From contig NZ_LMEM01000013.1 of the NCBI RefSeq assembly GCF_001426345.1, positions 1-64,000 on the forward strand: a stretch of DNA of 64,000 nt, in the 5' to 3' direction. Positions 8,515 to 17,849 of the stretch are shown here, in pieces. A model generated the notes under the pieces. The model made no database searches. It had not been told where the DNA came from and was given only the letters and a program-made list of their open reading frames with translations. The DNA comes from Devosia sp. Root436. Its GTDB lineage: Bacteria > Pseudomonadota > Alphaproteobacteria > Rhizobiales > Devosiaceae. Position numbers and translations under genes: made by a program. The stretch's first letter is position 1, and every line of letters begins with the position of its first letter.

Positions 8515-9261
8515 TTAGCCGTGCTTGACCGGATTGAGCTTGCGCCAGGCCTGGTATTCTTCCTGGGCATCGGCATGGAGCGGGTAATAGCGTTGCAGCG
8601 ACGCCCCCTCCATCAGCTTCATGCGGGAAAATTCTTCCCACTCGGCATGCGACTTGCCCTGCTCGATGACAGCTTCGGCCATCGACACCGGAACGACCAC
8701 GGCGCCGTCGTCGTCGGCCACGATGATATCGCCCGGAACGACGGTCACGCCGCCACAGGCAATCGTGACGTTGACGGCATTGGGGTAGATATCCGTCTGC
8801 ACGTGGTAGTTGGGCGACCAGCCTTTGAGCCACAGCGACAGGTCGAGCTTCTCCACATTCGGGCGGTCGCGCATCACCCCGTCGATGATGATGCCGGCGC
8901 CGCCGCGACCCTTGAAATAGGTGCTCATCATGTCGCCGAAGATGCCCGAGCGCATGTCGCCGCGCGCATCCACCACCACCACGTCCCCTTCCTGCACATG
9001 ATAGAGCACATGCCGATGCAGCTGCGTTTCCGGGTCGGCATATTCGCCTTCGCTGAACAGGTCCGGCCGCTGCGGCAGGCATTGCAGCGTCAGGGCCGGG
9101 CCGCAGATCGATTTGCCCATGGTCTGGGGCAGGATGCCGGTCATATGCGGGTTGCGAAAACCCATATGACCCAGCGTGCCGGCGATGGTCGCGGCACCGA
9201 GGTCTTTCAGCCCCTCGATCAGGTGCCGGGGTGGCCGCGTGATATCGGCGGTCTTGATCAT
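8515..9261 (-). CDS. RraA-like protein, probable 4-hydroxy-4-methyl-2-oxoglutarate aldolase/oxaloacetate decarboxylase type
   Basis: 248 aa, RraA/demethylmenaquinone-methyltransferase-like fold. In catabolic clusters this family cleaves 4-hydroxy-2-oxo acids or acts on related keto acids. The key segment GGAGIIIDGVMRDRPNV contains the Arg-Asp pair of the class II HMG/CHA aldolases, preceded by VDARGDMRSGIFGDMM and followed by VVPGDIIVADDDGAVVVP, all diagnostic. The start is ATG at 9261 behind GGAGGAA; a GTG five codons earlier overlaps that RBS. It is last in the minus-strand operon after the enolase-superfamily enzyme, so it probably acts on the keto acid that enzyme makes. A regulator-of-RNase role is unlikely in this context. 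Confidence 0.82.
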   Translation of the reverse strand: MIKTADITRPPRHLIEGLKDLGAATIAGTLGHMGFRNPHMTGILPQTMGKSICGPALTLQCLPQRPDLFSEGEYADPETQLHRHVLYHVQEGDVVVVDARGDMRSGIFGDMMSTYFKGRGGAGIIIDGVMRDRPNVEKLDLSLWLKGWSPNYHVQTDIYPNAVNVTIACGGVTVVPGDIIVADDDGAVVVPVSMAEAVIEQGKSHAEWEEFSRMKLMEGASLQRYYPLHADAQEEYQAWRKLNPVKHG

Positions 9262-9289
9262 GCTTGGTTCCTCCACTGCGTGCTGAAGC

Positions 9290-10444
9290 TTACCAGTTCG
9301 TCACCGAACCGTCTGCCCGCCGCAGATGCGGCGCTTCCCAGAATTTGAAGCTCTGTTGCTTCACCAGCGCCTCATCCACCTCCACGCCCAGCCCCGGCGC
9401 GTCGCTGACCTCATAGACGGCGCCGTTGAGCCGCGGCTGGGTGATGAAAATCTCGGCATTGTCGAAGCCATGATAGAGCTCGCCCGGCGTTGCGCGCGTT
9501 TCCAGCCAGGCGAAATTGGCCACTGCCGCCGCGAAGTGGATAGTCGCCGCGGTACAGATCGGCCCCAGCGGATTGTGCGGCATCATGTCGACATAATGCG
9601 CCTCGCTCCACCCGGCCACTTTCATCGCCTCGGTCAGCCCGCCGACATTGCACACGTCGATCCGATTGAACTGGTGGATATCGCGTTCGATATAGGGCAG
9701 GAACTGCCACTTGCTGGCAAATTCCTCGCCGATGGCAAAGGGCACGTCGGTCAGCTTGCGCAAAGCTTCATAGGCTTCCGGCGTTTCGTCGCGGATCGGT
9801 TCTTCGAGGAAATCCAGCGTGCCCGATGGCATTTTCTGGCAATAACTCGCCGCCTCCGCCACCGACAGCCGATGGTGGTAGTCCACCCCCAGCACCACGT
9901 CCGCGCCCAGCGCCTCGCGCGTCTTGATGCACCATTTCGCCGTCTCGCCGATGCTCTGGCGCGGCTCGTAGATCTCGGGATTGCCGTGGCCATGCGGAAA
10001 CAGCCGAATGCAGTCCCAGCCCATATCCATCAGCTCGCGCGCCTGCTCGATCATTTCGGGGCCGCACGGTCCCCTGGTGGTGGCAAAGGTCGGAATCCGG
10101 TCGCGCTGCTTGCCGCCCAGCAATTGATAAACCGGCACGCCGAGCGCCTTGCCCTTGATGTCATGGAGCGCGATATCGATGGCCGAAATCGCGGCGGTGA
10201 GCACCCGCCCGCCCTCGAAATACTGGCTGCGATACATTTCCTGCCACAGCGCCCCGATCGCCATCGGATCGCGCCCGATGAGAAATTCCCGGTAATGCTC
10301 GATGGCCCCGGCCACCGCCTTTTCGCGGCCCGATAACCCGCTCTCGCCCCAGCCATAAATGCCCTCGTCGGTCTCTACCTTGACGATGAGCTGGTTCCGG
10401 ATGCCGACCCAGGTGGGGTAGGGGATGATGGCCGTGATTTTCAT
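9290..10444 (-). CDS. Mandelate racemase/enolase superfamily protein, galactonate-dehydratase-like
   Basis: 384 aa, probable sugar-acid dehydratase. N-terminal capping domain (residues 1-120) with YGWGESGLSG, then a barrel with metal-ligand candidates in GVDYHHRLS (Asp), LDFLEEPI (Glu) and AIGEEF (Glu), and a late MMPHNPLGPICTAA segment supplying the catalytic His, as in D-galactonate dehydratase. The usual Lys-x-Lys base motif of mandelate racemase is absent (region reads CIRLFPHGHG). The ATG at 10444 lies two bases after the stop of the ABC ATPase gene, so it is cotranscribed with the importer and the RraA-like aldolase. The substrate is unknown, presumably the acid or glycoside imported by this operon. 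Confidence 0.85.
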   Translation of the reverse strand: MKITAIIPYPTWVGIRNQLIVKVETDEGIYGWGESGLSGREKAVAGAIEHYREFLIGRDPMAIGALWQEMYRSQYFEGGRVLTAAISAIDIALHDIKGKALGVPVYQLLGGKQRDRIPTFATTRGPCGPEMIEQARELMDMGWDCIRLFPHGHGNPEIYEPRQSIGETAKWCIKTREALGADVVLGVDYHHRLSVAEAASYCQKMPSGTLDFLEEPIRDETPEAYEALRKLTDVPFAIGEEFASKWQFLPYIERDIHQFNRIDVCNVGGLTEAMKVAGWSEAHYVDMMPHNPLGPICTAATIHFAAAVANFAWLETRATPGELYHGFDNAEIFITQPRLNGAVYEVSDAPGLGVEVDEALVKQQSFKFWEAPHLRRADGSVTNW

Positions 10445-10446
10445 TT

Positions 10447-11532
10447 CTAGATCGCCTTCAGCGCCATCGTCGTCTCGGCATCGAACAGGTGCATACGCTC
10501 CTGGTCGAATTCGATCCACACAGTCTCGTCGGGCTCGATCCTGGCGGTCGGGTCGAGGCTGATGTTGACCACCGCGCCATTGATGAACACCTGCGCGAAG
10601 GTCACGTCGCCGGTGGGCTCCACCGTATAGATCTTGCCCGGCACCGCCCCCGGCACCGCCGCCTTGTGCAGTTTCAGCGTCGAATGCCGCGCGCCGAGCA
10701 CGATCTTGTTCGTGCTCGAATTGGCCGCCTTGCGCGCATTGAGTTGGGACAGCGGCAATTCCCAACCCTCCGGGCTCCGCAGCGCATTCCCCGCCGCTTC
10801 GAGCGGGATCAGGCTCATCGCCGGGCTGCCGACAAAGCTGGCCACGAATGTATTGACCGGGTTGGCGAACACATTAGCCGGCGTGTCGTATTGCTGCAGC
10901 AGGCCCCCGCTCATCACCGCCATCTTGTCGGCCATGGTCACCGCCTCGAGCTGGTCATGTGTCACATAGACCACGGTGGCATTGAGATTGTGGTGGAAGC
11001 GCTTGATCTCGCTGCGCATCTGCACCCGCAGCTTGGCGTCGAGGTTACTCAGCGGCTCGTCCATCAGGAACACTGCCGGATCGCGCACCAGTGCCCGCCC
11101 CAAAGCCACGCGCTGCTGTTGCCCGCCCGACAATTCGCGCGGCTTGCGCTCCAGCAGGTGGGTGATGTCGAGGAGCTTGGCCGCATCCTGAACCTTGCGG
11201 TTGATCTCCTCCTTGGGAAGCTTCCGCATCTGCAGCGGGAAGGCCAGGTTCCTGTAGACGGTCTTGTTGGGATAGAGCGCGTAGTTCTGGAACACCATGG
11301 CGATGTCCCGGTCCTTGGGGTCGAGATCGTTGACCACGCGGTTGCCGATGGAAATATCGCCGCCGCTCATCGGCAGCAGCCCCGCGATCAGGTTGAGCGT
11401 CGTCGTCTTGCCGCACCCCGACGGGCCGACCAGCGCGACGAATTCGCCGTCATTGACGGTGAGCGAGACATCGTTGACGGCATAGAGATTGCCGTAGGTC
11501 TTCATGACATTCTGGAGGACGACCTCGGCCAT
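10447..11532 (-). CDS. Sugar ABC transporter ATP-binding protein (UgpC/MalK type)
   Basis: 361 aa. It energises uptake by the two permeases upstream. Walker [11 protein letters not shown]-loop FQNYALYP, signature LSGGQQQR, Walker [13 protein letters not shown]-loop VTHDQLEA, then a C-terminal regulatory (TOBE/OB) domain from about residue 235. This is the standard MalK layout and length. Start ATG at 11532, 11 bases after the permease gene. Such CUT1-type ATPases work with two six-helix permeases and one binding protein, all present in this operon. Confidence 0.93.
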   Translation of the reverse strand: MAEVVLQNVMKTYGNLYAVNDVSLTVNDGEFVALVGPSGCGKTTTLNLIAGLLPMSGGDISIGNRVVNDLDPKDRDIAMVFQNYALYPNKTVYRNLAFPLQMRKLPKEEINRKVQDAAKLLDITHLLERKPRELSGGQQQRVALGRALVRDPAVFLMDEPLSNLDAKLRVQMRSEIKRFHHNLNATVVYVTHDQLEAVTMADKMAVMSGGLLQQYDTPANVFANPVNTFVASFVGSPAMSLIPLEAAGNALRSPEGWELPLSQLNARKAANSSTNKIVLGARHSTLKLHKAAVPGAVPGKIYTVEPTGDVTFAQVFINGAVVNISLDPTARIEPDETVWIEFDQERMHLFDAETTMALKAI

Positions 11533-11543
11533 CAACGGATCTC

Positions 11544-12428
11544 CTAATGTTTGACGGCGCCTTCGGTGAGGGCTCGCACGAAGTATTTCTGCAGGACCAG
11601 GAACATCACCACGACGGGCACGCTCATGAGGAAAGTCGCCGCCATCAGGCCCGGCCAGTCGGTGGCGAATTCGGTGAAAAACCGCTGGATGCCGACCGGC
11701 AGGGTCATCTGGTCGTCGCGCGACAGGAAGGTGTAGGCATAGACATATTCGTTCCACGCCCCGATGAACGAGAAGATCGAGGTGGCGATGATGCCCGGCG
11801 TCGACAGCGGCATGACGATCAGCAGGAACGCCTGCAACCGCGTCGCCCCATCGATCCGCGCCGCCTGTTCGAGCTGGATGGGGATGTTGTCGTAGAACCC
11901 CTTGAGCAGCCATATCGACAGCGGCAGCCCGAAGGTCAGGTAGGTCAGGATCAGCGAGCCGTGGGTATTGACCAGCCCCATCCACCGCATCAGCAGGAAC
12001 AGCGGCATCAGGAACACCACGGCCGGGAACATGTTGCGCACCAGCACCGCGAAGAACATGAAGTTGCGGCCTGGAAAGCGGAAGCGCGAAAAGGCATAAG
12101 CTGCCGGCACCGCCACCACCACGCCCAGTATCGTGGTCAGCAGCGAGACATAGAAGCTGTTCCAGAAGTAGCGCAGGAAATCCTGGCCGATCCGCTCATT
12201 GGGGTTGAGCAGCTTGAAATAGCTGTTCAGCGTCGGCTCGGCCGGCCACCATTGCGGCGGATACTGCATCGCCGCGAATTGCGACTTGACCGAAGTCAGG
12301 ATCATCCAGGCCATCGGCAGCACGGTGAACAGCAGCAGGAAGGTGAGAAACACCCGCCCCGCCCAGCGCCACCAGTCGACAGATTTTTTCACCACGGGGC
12401 GGATGCGGGACGCGGTTGCATCGGTCAT
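11544..12428 (-). CDS. Sugar ABC transporter permease (MalG/CUT1 type)
   Basis: 294 aa with about six transmembrane helices and the cytoplasmic EAA loop [15 protein letters not shown], which docks to the ATPase. The N-terminus is cytoplasmic ([15 protein letters not shown]) before the first helix [18 protein letters not shown]. The C-terminal [15 protein letters not shown] end (here [11 protein letters not shown]) is typical of MalG homologues. It is separated from the partner permease by 275 bp that contain a family B repeat; it still appears to be part of the same minus-strand operon. Confidence 0.92.
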   Translation of the reverse strand: MTDATASRIRPVVKKSVDWWRWAGRVFLTFLLLFTVLPMAWMILTSVKSQFAAMQYPPQWWPAEPTLNSYFKLLNPNERIGQDFLRYFWNSFYVSLLTTILGVVVAVPAAYAFSRFRFPGRNFMFFAVLVRNMFPAVVFLMPLFLLMRWMGLVNTHGSLILTYLTFGLPLSIWLLKGFYDNIPIQLEQAARIDGATRLQAFLLIVMPLSTPGIIATSIFSFIGAWNEYVYAYTFLSRDDQMTLPVGIQRFFTEFATDWPGLMAATFLMSVPVVVMFLVLQKYFVRALTEGAVKH

Positions 12429-12505
12429 GTGAGGGCTCCTGGAAAGGATATGGCGCAGGTCTGGCCAAGACCGGTGCGCGGCACCCTCGCCTCAAAAATC
12501 ACGAT

Positions 12506-12604
12506 GTCATCCCGGCGAAGGCCGGGATCCATCCTGAGATTCATCCACCTCCCTCTCGCGTTGGGCGACCTCAGGATGGATTCCGGCCTTCGCCGGAATG
12601 ACAC
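12506..12604. repeat. Family B palindromic repeat
   Basis: GTCATCCCGGCGAAGGCCGG...GGATCCATCCTGAG at one end is mirrored by CTCAGGATGGATTCC...GGCCTTCGCCGGAATGACAC at the other. The element lies between two permease genes of one operon. The rest of 12429-12703 shows no gene. Confidence 0.85.
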
Positions 12605-12703
12605 AGTGATTGGGAAGGCAATGCAGGCAAAACCCGCCCCGTGAACGATTTCCGGCCAAAGATAGAAGAACGACTGCGATAACTGTGCCCGAACCGCCAT
12701 CGC

Positions 12704-13663
12704 TCAGCCTCCCGCCCGGTTTTCGTCGCCGCGCGTCAGCGCCTTCACGTAGAAGTAGCCCAGCGTCATCATCACCACGAACAGGATCACCGCATAGGCC
12801 GAGGCCACGCCCCATTGCTGCCGCCCGAAGGCGAGCTGGTAGATATGGGTGATCCAGATATGGGAGGCGTCGGCCGGCCCGCCGCCGGTCATCACGAAGG
12901 GGATGATGAACGAGTTGAAATTGGCCACCATCAGCAACAGGATCGTCACCATCGACACGCCCTTGAGATGGGGGAAAGTGACGTGCCAGAAGCGGTCCCA
13001 GGTATTGGCGCCATCCACCATGGCGGCGCGATGCAGCTGGTCCGGCACCGTCTGCAGCCCGGCCATCAGCATCACCATGGCGAAGGAGAATTCCTTCCAG
13101 ATGTTGACCACGATCAGCGAGGCCAGCACGGTCTGCCGGTTGTCGAGGAAATTGATCGGCTCGTCGGTAAAGCCCAGCGCCACCGAAATCGCCCCGATCA
13201 CCCCGAAATCGGAGTGATAGAGCCATTTCCACACATAGGACGCCGCCACGGCGCTGATTACATAGGGGATCAGCAGCAGCGCCCGCAGCACGCCGCGGCC
13301 GACAAATTCGCGATGCAGCGACAGCGCAGCGCCCAGGCCCAGCAGAAATGAAAACACCGTCGAGGCGAGGGTCCAGATGATGGTCTGGATGGTCACCTCA
13401 TGGAACACCGACGAGTTGAGTACGGTCGAATAATTGCTCAGCCCGGTCCAGATCTTGTCCTTCATCTGCAGGTTGGGCGGCGTGCGGAAAAAGCTCAGTT
13501 CGATCGTGTAGTAGATCGGAAAGGCGATCACCACGAGCATGACGATCAGCGCCGGCAGCACATAGAGATAATCAGCCCGATGCTTGATGATGCGGCTGAC
13601 GATATTGGGTTTTTTCCGCGCCGCCCTGGTGATCGGTGGCCCTGCGGCTTGTCCCGTTGCCAT
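12704..13663 (-). CDS. Sugar ABC transporter permease (MalF/CUT1 type)
   Basis: 319 aa, six-helix permease. The first helix is YLYVLPALIVMLVVIAFPIYY and the EAA loop is HRAAMVDGANTWDRF. The start is ATG at 13663 with AAAGGACGG upstream; the frame is open further upstream but that part is low-complexity Arg/Pro/Ser sequence overlapping the spacer after the binding-protein gene. It forms the transport channel with the MalG-type partner downstream. Confidence 0.92.
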   Translation of the reverse strand: MATGQAAGPPITRAARKKPNIVSRIIKHRADYLYVLPALIVMLVVIAFPIYYTIELSFFRTPPNLQMKDKIWTGLSNYSTVLNSSVFHEVTIQTIIWTLASTVFSFLLGLGAALSLHREFVGRGVLRALLLIPYVISAVAASYVWKWLYHSDFGVIGAISVALGFTDEPINFLDNRQTVLASLIVVNIWKEFSFAMVMLMAGLQTVPDQLHRAAMVDGANTWDRFWHVTFPHLKGVSMVTILLLMVANFNSFIIPFVMTGGGPADASHIWITHIYQLAFGRQQWGVASAYAVILFVVMMTLGYFYVKALTRGDENRAGG

Positions 13664-13742
13664 GCTCAGGCCCGTCCTTTCCTTCGATGGTCGAAAGCAC
13701 CGGCGGCACCTTGGCGCCGCCGGCATGGGCAGGGAGGAACCT

Positions 13743-15242
13743 TTAGAGACCGCCGCCGAGCAGGGCGTCGACCTTGGCGGCTGCGTCGGCTGCCGCTTCA
13801 TCCACCGTCATGCGTTCGGTCAATGCGTTCTGCAGCATATCGGGAACGATGATGTTCATGATCTCGGTCGCCTCGGGGATGACCGGGAAGGGGATGCCGC
13901 TGGGCAGCATGGATGTGGTGACGTCGAGGAACTTGATGGTGTCGAGGCGTTCCTTCATCCATTCGGTCTTGAACCCGGCCAGGTTGCCGGGGTTGGACCC
14001 GGTCCAGGCCAGCTTGGTCGACCATTCCGGGCTGTTCCAGAAGCAGGCAAAGGCCTTGGCTGCTTGTTCATCGAACCCGCCCTCGACATACTCTTCGTTG
14101 ATGAAGTGCATGTTGGAGCCACCGAACACCACGGCGCGGCGCGCCGGGCCTTCGGGGATGAGGCCATAGCGCATATTGGCCACCACGGTATCGGCGACCT
14201 CCTTGTCGGCGCCGGTCGCCTGCCCGGCCAGGTCCACCATCTTGGCATATTCGGACGGGTGGGCGATCATCATGGCCAGCTGGCCGGCGATGAAGGGCGA
14301 CTGGTTTTCGTTCTGCGTATTGGTCAGCGCCGAAGTCGGCACTGACTTGTCGCGGACATACATGTCGAATGCCGCCTGCAGCGCCGCCTTGGCGCCGTCA
14401 TTGTCGAGATAGGAATCCTGGTAGGATGGGCTGGCCTCGGCTTCGTCCAGCGCGCCGCCGCCATAGGCCCAGAGCTGGGGCATGAAGCGGAACGGCGTAT
14501 TGCCGGCATTCTGCCGGGCCACCAGGCCGTAGCCGGAAATGCCCAGCTTGTCGTGGATGGTCTTGGAATAGGTGACCACGTCATCCCAGGTCGCCGGGGG
14601 GCTTTCCGGATCGAGTCCGGCCCGCTCGAAGATATCGGCGTTCCAGATCATCGCCATGGTTTCGTTATTGGTCGGCACGCCATAGGTCACGCCGTCCCAG
14701 GTCACCGATTTCATGGCGCCCGGCCAGAAATCGGCGGTCGGATAGCCGATATCTTCCGGCGTCAGCTCCTGGAAATAGCCCTTGGAGGCGAATTCCACCC
14801 CGCCCAGGATTTGCAGGCGCACCACCATCGGCCCGGCATTGCCGAGCAGGGTGGTCCGCAGCCGGTCGAGCAACTGGTTGTAGTCGATGTTCTGCGCGTC
14901 GGTTGCGATATTGGGATAGGTCTTGGCCCAGGCGGCCCAGAATTCGTCGTTGATCGTGTGCTCGATCTGCGGCGAGGCTTCGGTCGGGCCGGTCCACCAA
15001 TAGGTCAGCCTGCCGGTATAATCGAGTGGCACCACATCGGCGCAATGGCCGGCCGTATCGAAGGTCTCGGTGCCGGCGATGGACCTGATATAATCCGGCG
15101 ACCACTGGCTGAGATCGACCGATTGGGCATAGACGGTGGTCGACATCAGCGATGCGGTCGTCACGGCGGCAATGGCATAGGCAACGACCTGCCGATGCAA
15201 CGTCGGGCCCGGCCGCGTGACGCGGCCTTGCATGTCAGTCAT
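13743..15242 (-). CDS. ABC transporter substrate-binding protein (solute-binding family 1)
   Basis: 499 aa, periplasmic sugar-binding protein, first gene of the minus-strand operon. The signal peptide ends near TVYAQS, preceded by a long basic N-region (MTDMQGRVTRPGPTLHRQVV). Family features include GVTYGVPTNNETMAMIWN and PPATWDDVVTYSK, plus FIAGQLAMMIAHPSEYAK near the middle. ATG at 15242 follows GAGGAGG at 8 bases. No lipobox Cys, so it is soluble in the periplasm. It is longer than most family-1 members (about 420 aa). Ligand unknown. Confidence 0.92.
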   Translation of the reverse strand: MTDMQGRVTRPGPTLHRQVVAYAIAAVTTASLMSTTVYAQSVDLSQWSPDYIRSIAGTETFDTAGHCADVVPLDYTGRLTYWWTGPTEASPQIEHTINDEFWAAWAKTYPNIATDAQNIDYNQLLDRLRTTLLGNAGPMVVRLQILGGVEFASKGYFQELTPEDIGYPTADFWPGAMKSVTWDGVTYGVPTNNETMAMIWNADIFERAGLDPESPPATWDDVVTYSKTIHDKLGISGYGLVARQNAGNTPFRFMPQLWAYGGGALDEAEASPSYQDSYLDNDGAKAALQAAFDMYVRDKSVPTSALTNTQNENQSPFIAGQLAMMIAHPSEYAKMVDLAGQATGADKEVADTVVANMRYGLIPEGPARRAVVFGGSNMHFINEEYVEGGFDEQAAKAFACFWNSPEWSTKLAWTGSNPGNLAGFKTEWMKERLDTIKFLDVTTSMLPSGIPFPVIPEATEIMNIIVPDMLQNALTERMTVDEAAADAAAKVDALLGGGL

Positions 15243-15338
15243 CGATAGTCCTCCTCACATTCGGAAGACCGTCCAGCCCCTCGGCCGAACCTGGGCTTCC
15301 TCGCAGCTCTGCTGCGCCTCCTCAGAAGTGCAGGCATC

Positions 15339-15354
15339 GCGCTAGCGCTAACAA
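15339..15354. promoter_or_regulatory. LacI-type operator-like palindrome in the divergent promoter region
   Basis: GCGCTAGCGC (15339-15348) is a perfect palindrome running into TAACAA, so the minus strand reads TTGTTAGCGCTAGCGC. Sites of the form TGTTAGCGCTAACA are typical for LacI-family regulators; one half here fits well. It is about 100 bp before the binding-protein gene. No LacI gene is adjacent, so this is tentative. Confidence 0.3.
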
Positions 15355-15435
15355 CCTGCAGTCGGGGCGGGCCTTGGTGACCCATGTCTCTCCCGGTCCG
15401 AACACTTCCAGACCAGAACTTGTCTGTCAATATCG

Positions 15436-15450
15436 AATGGATCGTACATT
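15436..15450. promoter_or_regulatory. Candidate GntR/FCD operator
   Basis: AATGGATCGTACATT is an imperfect 15-base palindrome (10 of 15 positions symmetric) in the 270-bp spacer between the minus-strand importer operon and the plus-strand GntR gene. It is the obvious place for the regulator to control both directions. The motif is inferred by eye only. Confidence 0.3.
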
Positions 15451-15512
15451 ATTTCGTTATTTTGACGTGCTAACCGGCTTGGCTTGTCCCGGAAAGCCGC
15501 CTAAACAGGGTT

Positions 15513-16217
15513 ATGAGCGAAACTGACGTCCCAATCGCGCCGCCCAGAAGCGCAAACGATCCACAGGTCTCCGTGTATGAAATGATCCGCGAGGACATCA
15601 TCTCGGCCCGGCTGCAACCCAATGCCCGGCTCAAGGTCGCCGATCTTGCCGCCGCCTACGGCACCTCCACCAATCCGGTGCGCGAAGCGCTGCAGCAATT
15701 GCGCGGCGAGGGCTTCGTGGTGATGGAGCCCAATCGCGGCGCCCGCGTCGTCGCCATCGACGAGGACTTCGTCCGCGACATCATCGAGATCGAGATGCTG
15801 ATCGAGCCGGCGCTGACGCGGTGGTTCGTCACCATCGCCGCCGATACCGATATTGCCGACCTCGAAGCCGCCCAGACCGAGATCGAGGCGCTCAATTTCG
15901 CCGATCCCCGCCAGCATGGCGAGCTCGATACGAGGTTCCACCAGCTTATCTACGATCGCCACTACAACCGCCATGCCGCCGGGCTGTGGTGGAAGCATCG
16001 CGAAATTTTGCGCGCCATCAGCCGCCGCTTTCCCACCTCGCTCAGCCGCCGCCAGGCCGTGTTGCGCGAGCATCGCGAATTGATCGAAGCCATCCGCGCG
16101 CAGGACGCCGACCGCGCCGCATCCGTGGTGGCCCGCCACGTCGAAGGCTCGGGCCGCCACATCATCGAACAGATGGGCGTCGCCAAGAGAAACGGAGCCC
16201 GCAGGAGCGGCGGGTAG
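15513..16217 (+). CDS. GntR family transcriptional regulator (FadR/FCD subfamily)
   Basis: 234 aa. N-terminal winged helix (residues about 20-85; LKVADLAAAYGTSTNPVREA is the recognition region), then an alpha-helical FCD ligand domain with the metal-binding pattern: Asp/His in LDTRFHQLIY, His in REHRELIEAI and His near VARHVEGSG. FCD regulators usually sense small organic acids. Divergent from the sugar importer/dehydratase operon and followed by two enolase-superfamily genes, it is the likely controller of both. The RBS is weak (ACAGGG); ATG at 15513 gives a normal family length. Confidence 0.92.
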   Translation: MSETDVPIAPPRSANDPQVSVYEMIREDIISARLQPNARLKVADLAAAYGTSTNPVREALQQLRGEGFVVMEPNRGARVVAIDEDFVRDIIEIEMLIEPALTRWFVTIAADTDIADLEAAQTEIEALNFADPRQHGELDTRFHQLIYDRHYNRHAAGLWWKHREILRAISRRFPTSLSRRQAVLREHRELIEAIRAQDADRAASVVARHVEGSGRHIIEQMGVAKRNGARRSGG

Positions 16218-16237
16218 CGTTCGGAGTTTTCAGTCGG

Positions 16238-16311
16238 CCTCCCTCCCCCTTGAGGGGAGGGCCGGGGAGGGGGTGGTTGTGTGATCACCGAAGGACCCCC
16301 TCCCTCGGGGA
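16238..16311. repeat. Family A repeat, degenerate copy
   Basis: CCTCCCTCCCCCTTGAGGGG...GGGGAGGGGGTGG and CCCCCTCCCTCGGGG arms. Shorter and less symmetric than the full copies. It lies between the GntR gene and the following enolase gene. Confidence 0.6.
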
Positions 16312-16335
16312 ACAGACAATTGAGGGAAGGTTTTC

Positions 16336-17691
16336 ATGACGAAGGAATTTGCCGAAACCATCGAGAACAATGTCCGCATGAGCTCGCGCCCGAGCGACTT
16401 GCGCATCACCGATATCCGCGTCGCCGAAATCGTCGGCGCCCCCTTCACTTCGGCTTTGCTCAAGATTTACACCAACCAGGGCATTGTCGGCCTGGGCGAG
16501 GTGCGCGACGGCGCCAGCGCCACCTATGCGCTGATGCTCAAGAGCCGCCTCCTGGGCGAAAATCCCTGCGATGTCGATCGCCTGTTCCGCCGCATCAAGC
16601 AGTTCGGCGGCCATGGAAGGCAGGGCGGCGGCGTCTCGGCCATCGAGATCGCGCTGTGGGACCTCGCCGGCAAGGCCTATGGCGTGCCCATCTACCAGAT
16701 GCTGGGCGGCAAGTTCCGCGACAAGGTGCGCGTCTATTGCGATACCGATGCCGAAAAGCCCAGCGGCACCGAGACCGGCAGGCGCCTCAAGGCGCGCATG
16801 GATCTCGGCTTCACCTTCCTCAAGATGGACCTGGGGCTGATGCAGATAGCCGATGTGCCGGGCGCCGTCGTCGCCCCAGCCGGCTCGCTCGAGGCCTATC
16901 GCATCCATCCCGGCCGCGGCCCGGTCAAGTCCATGGACGATCGCCGGGCGCGCAACGCCGTCTACGATACCCACAATGTGCGCCACCCGTTCAGCGGCCT
17001 GCATTTCACCGACAAGGGCATCGACCTGCTTGAGCAGTATATCCACGAAGTCCGCGAGGTCATCGGCTACGAAGTGCCGCTGGCCATCGACCATGTCGGC
17101 CACATCTCGCTGCAGAACGGTATCCGCCTGGCCCGGCGCATCGAGAAATACGTCCCCGCCTGGCTCGAGGACGTCATCCCCTGGCAATATACCGAGCAGT
17201 ACCGCCAGCTTCAGCAGGCGACCACCGTGCCGATCTGCACCGGCGAGGACATCTACCTCAAGGAAGGCTTCGAGCCGCTGCTGCAATCGGGCATTTCGGT
17301 CATCCATCCCGATCTGCTGACCTCTGGCGGGATCCTCGAAACCAAGAAGCTCGGCGACGCCGCGCAGGATCATGGCGTCGCCATGGCCATCCACATGGCC
17401 GAAAGCCCCATCGCCGCCATGGCCGCCGCCCATGTCGCGGTGGCCACCGAGAATTTCATGGCGCTCGAATATCACAGCGTCGAGGTCGACTGGTGGGACG
17501 ATATCGTCACCGGCCTGCCCAAGCCGCTGGTCAAGGATGGCTTCATCGAGGTGCCCGACAAGCCGGGCCTCGGCATCGACGACGTGGTCGACGAGGTCAT
17601 CAGCCAGCACCTGCAACCCGGCGTCACCGGCATCTGGCAACCCACCGACCACTGGGACGAGGAATATTCCTGGGACCGGACATGGAGCTAG
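16336..17691 (+). CDS. Mandelate racemase/enolase superfamily protein
   Basis: 451 aa. N-terminal capping domain with [14 protein letters not shown] and [18 protein letters not shown], then a barrel with metal-ligand candidates in LAIDHVGH (Asp), [10 protein letters not shown] (Glu) and ICTGEDIY (Glu), and a catalytic-His candidate in [10 protein letters not shown]. The base strand reads [10 protein letters not shown]. Between barrel strands 1 and 2 there is an unusually long insert (about residues 175-235, including [16 protein letters not shown]), which makes the protein longer than the roughly 400-residue norm. Probable sugar-acid dehydratase of unknown substrate. GAGGGAAGG precedes the ATG. 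Paralogous to the next gene. Confidence 0.83.
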   Translation: MTKEFAETIENNVRMSSRPSDLRITDIRVAEIVGAPFTSALLKIYTNQGIVGLGEVRDGASATYALMLKSRLLGENPCDVDRLFRRIKQFGGHGRQGGGVSAIEIALWDLAGKAYGVPIYQMLGGKFRDKVRVYCDTDAEKPSGTETGRRLKARMDLGFTFLKMDLGLMQIADVPGAVVAPAGSLEAYRIHPGRGPVKSMDDRRARNAVYDTHNVRHPFSGLHFTDKGIDLLEQYIHEVREVIGYEVPLAIDHVGHISLQNGIRLARRIEKYVPAWLEDVIPWQYTEQYRQLQQATTVPICTGEDIYLKEGFEPLLQSGISVIHPDLLTSGGILETKKLGDAAQDHGVAMAIHMAESPIAAMAAAHVAVATENFMALEYHSVEVDWWDDIVTGLPKPLVKDGFIEVPDKPGLGIDDVVDEVISQHLQPGVTGIWQPTDHWDEEYSWDRTWS

Positions 17692-17713
17692 CAACGCCGC
17701 GCTGCCAATCGTC

Positions 17714-17829
17714 CCCTCTCCCCTCAGGGGAGAGGGTCGGGGTGAGGGGTTCACCCTCTCGGCTCGAGCACCAGGTCTGAACCCCTCACCCGATGCTTCG
17801 CATCGACCTCTCCCTCTCAGGGGAGAGGT
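17714..17829. repeat. Family A palindromic repeat
   Basis: CCCTCTCCCCTCAGGGGAGA ... GGTGAGGGGTTC ... GAACCCCTCACCC ... GACCTCTCCCTCTCAGGGGA arms. It lies between two cotranscribed enolase-superfamily genes, and its right edge is 20 bases before the next start codon. Confidence 0.85.
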
Positions 17830-17849
17830 GAAGAAAAGGAGCAAAAGAC

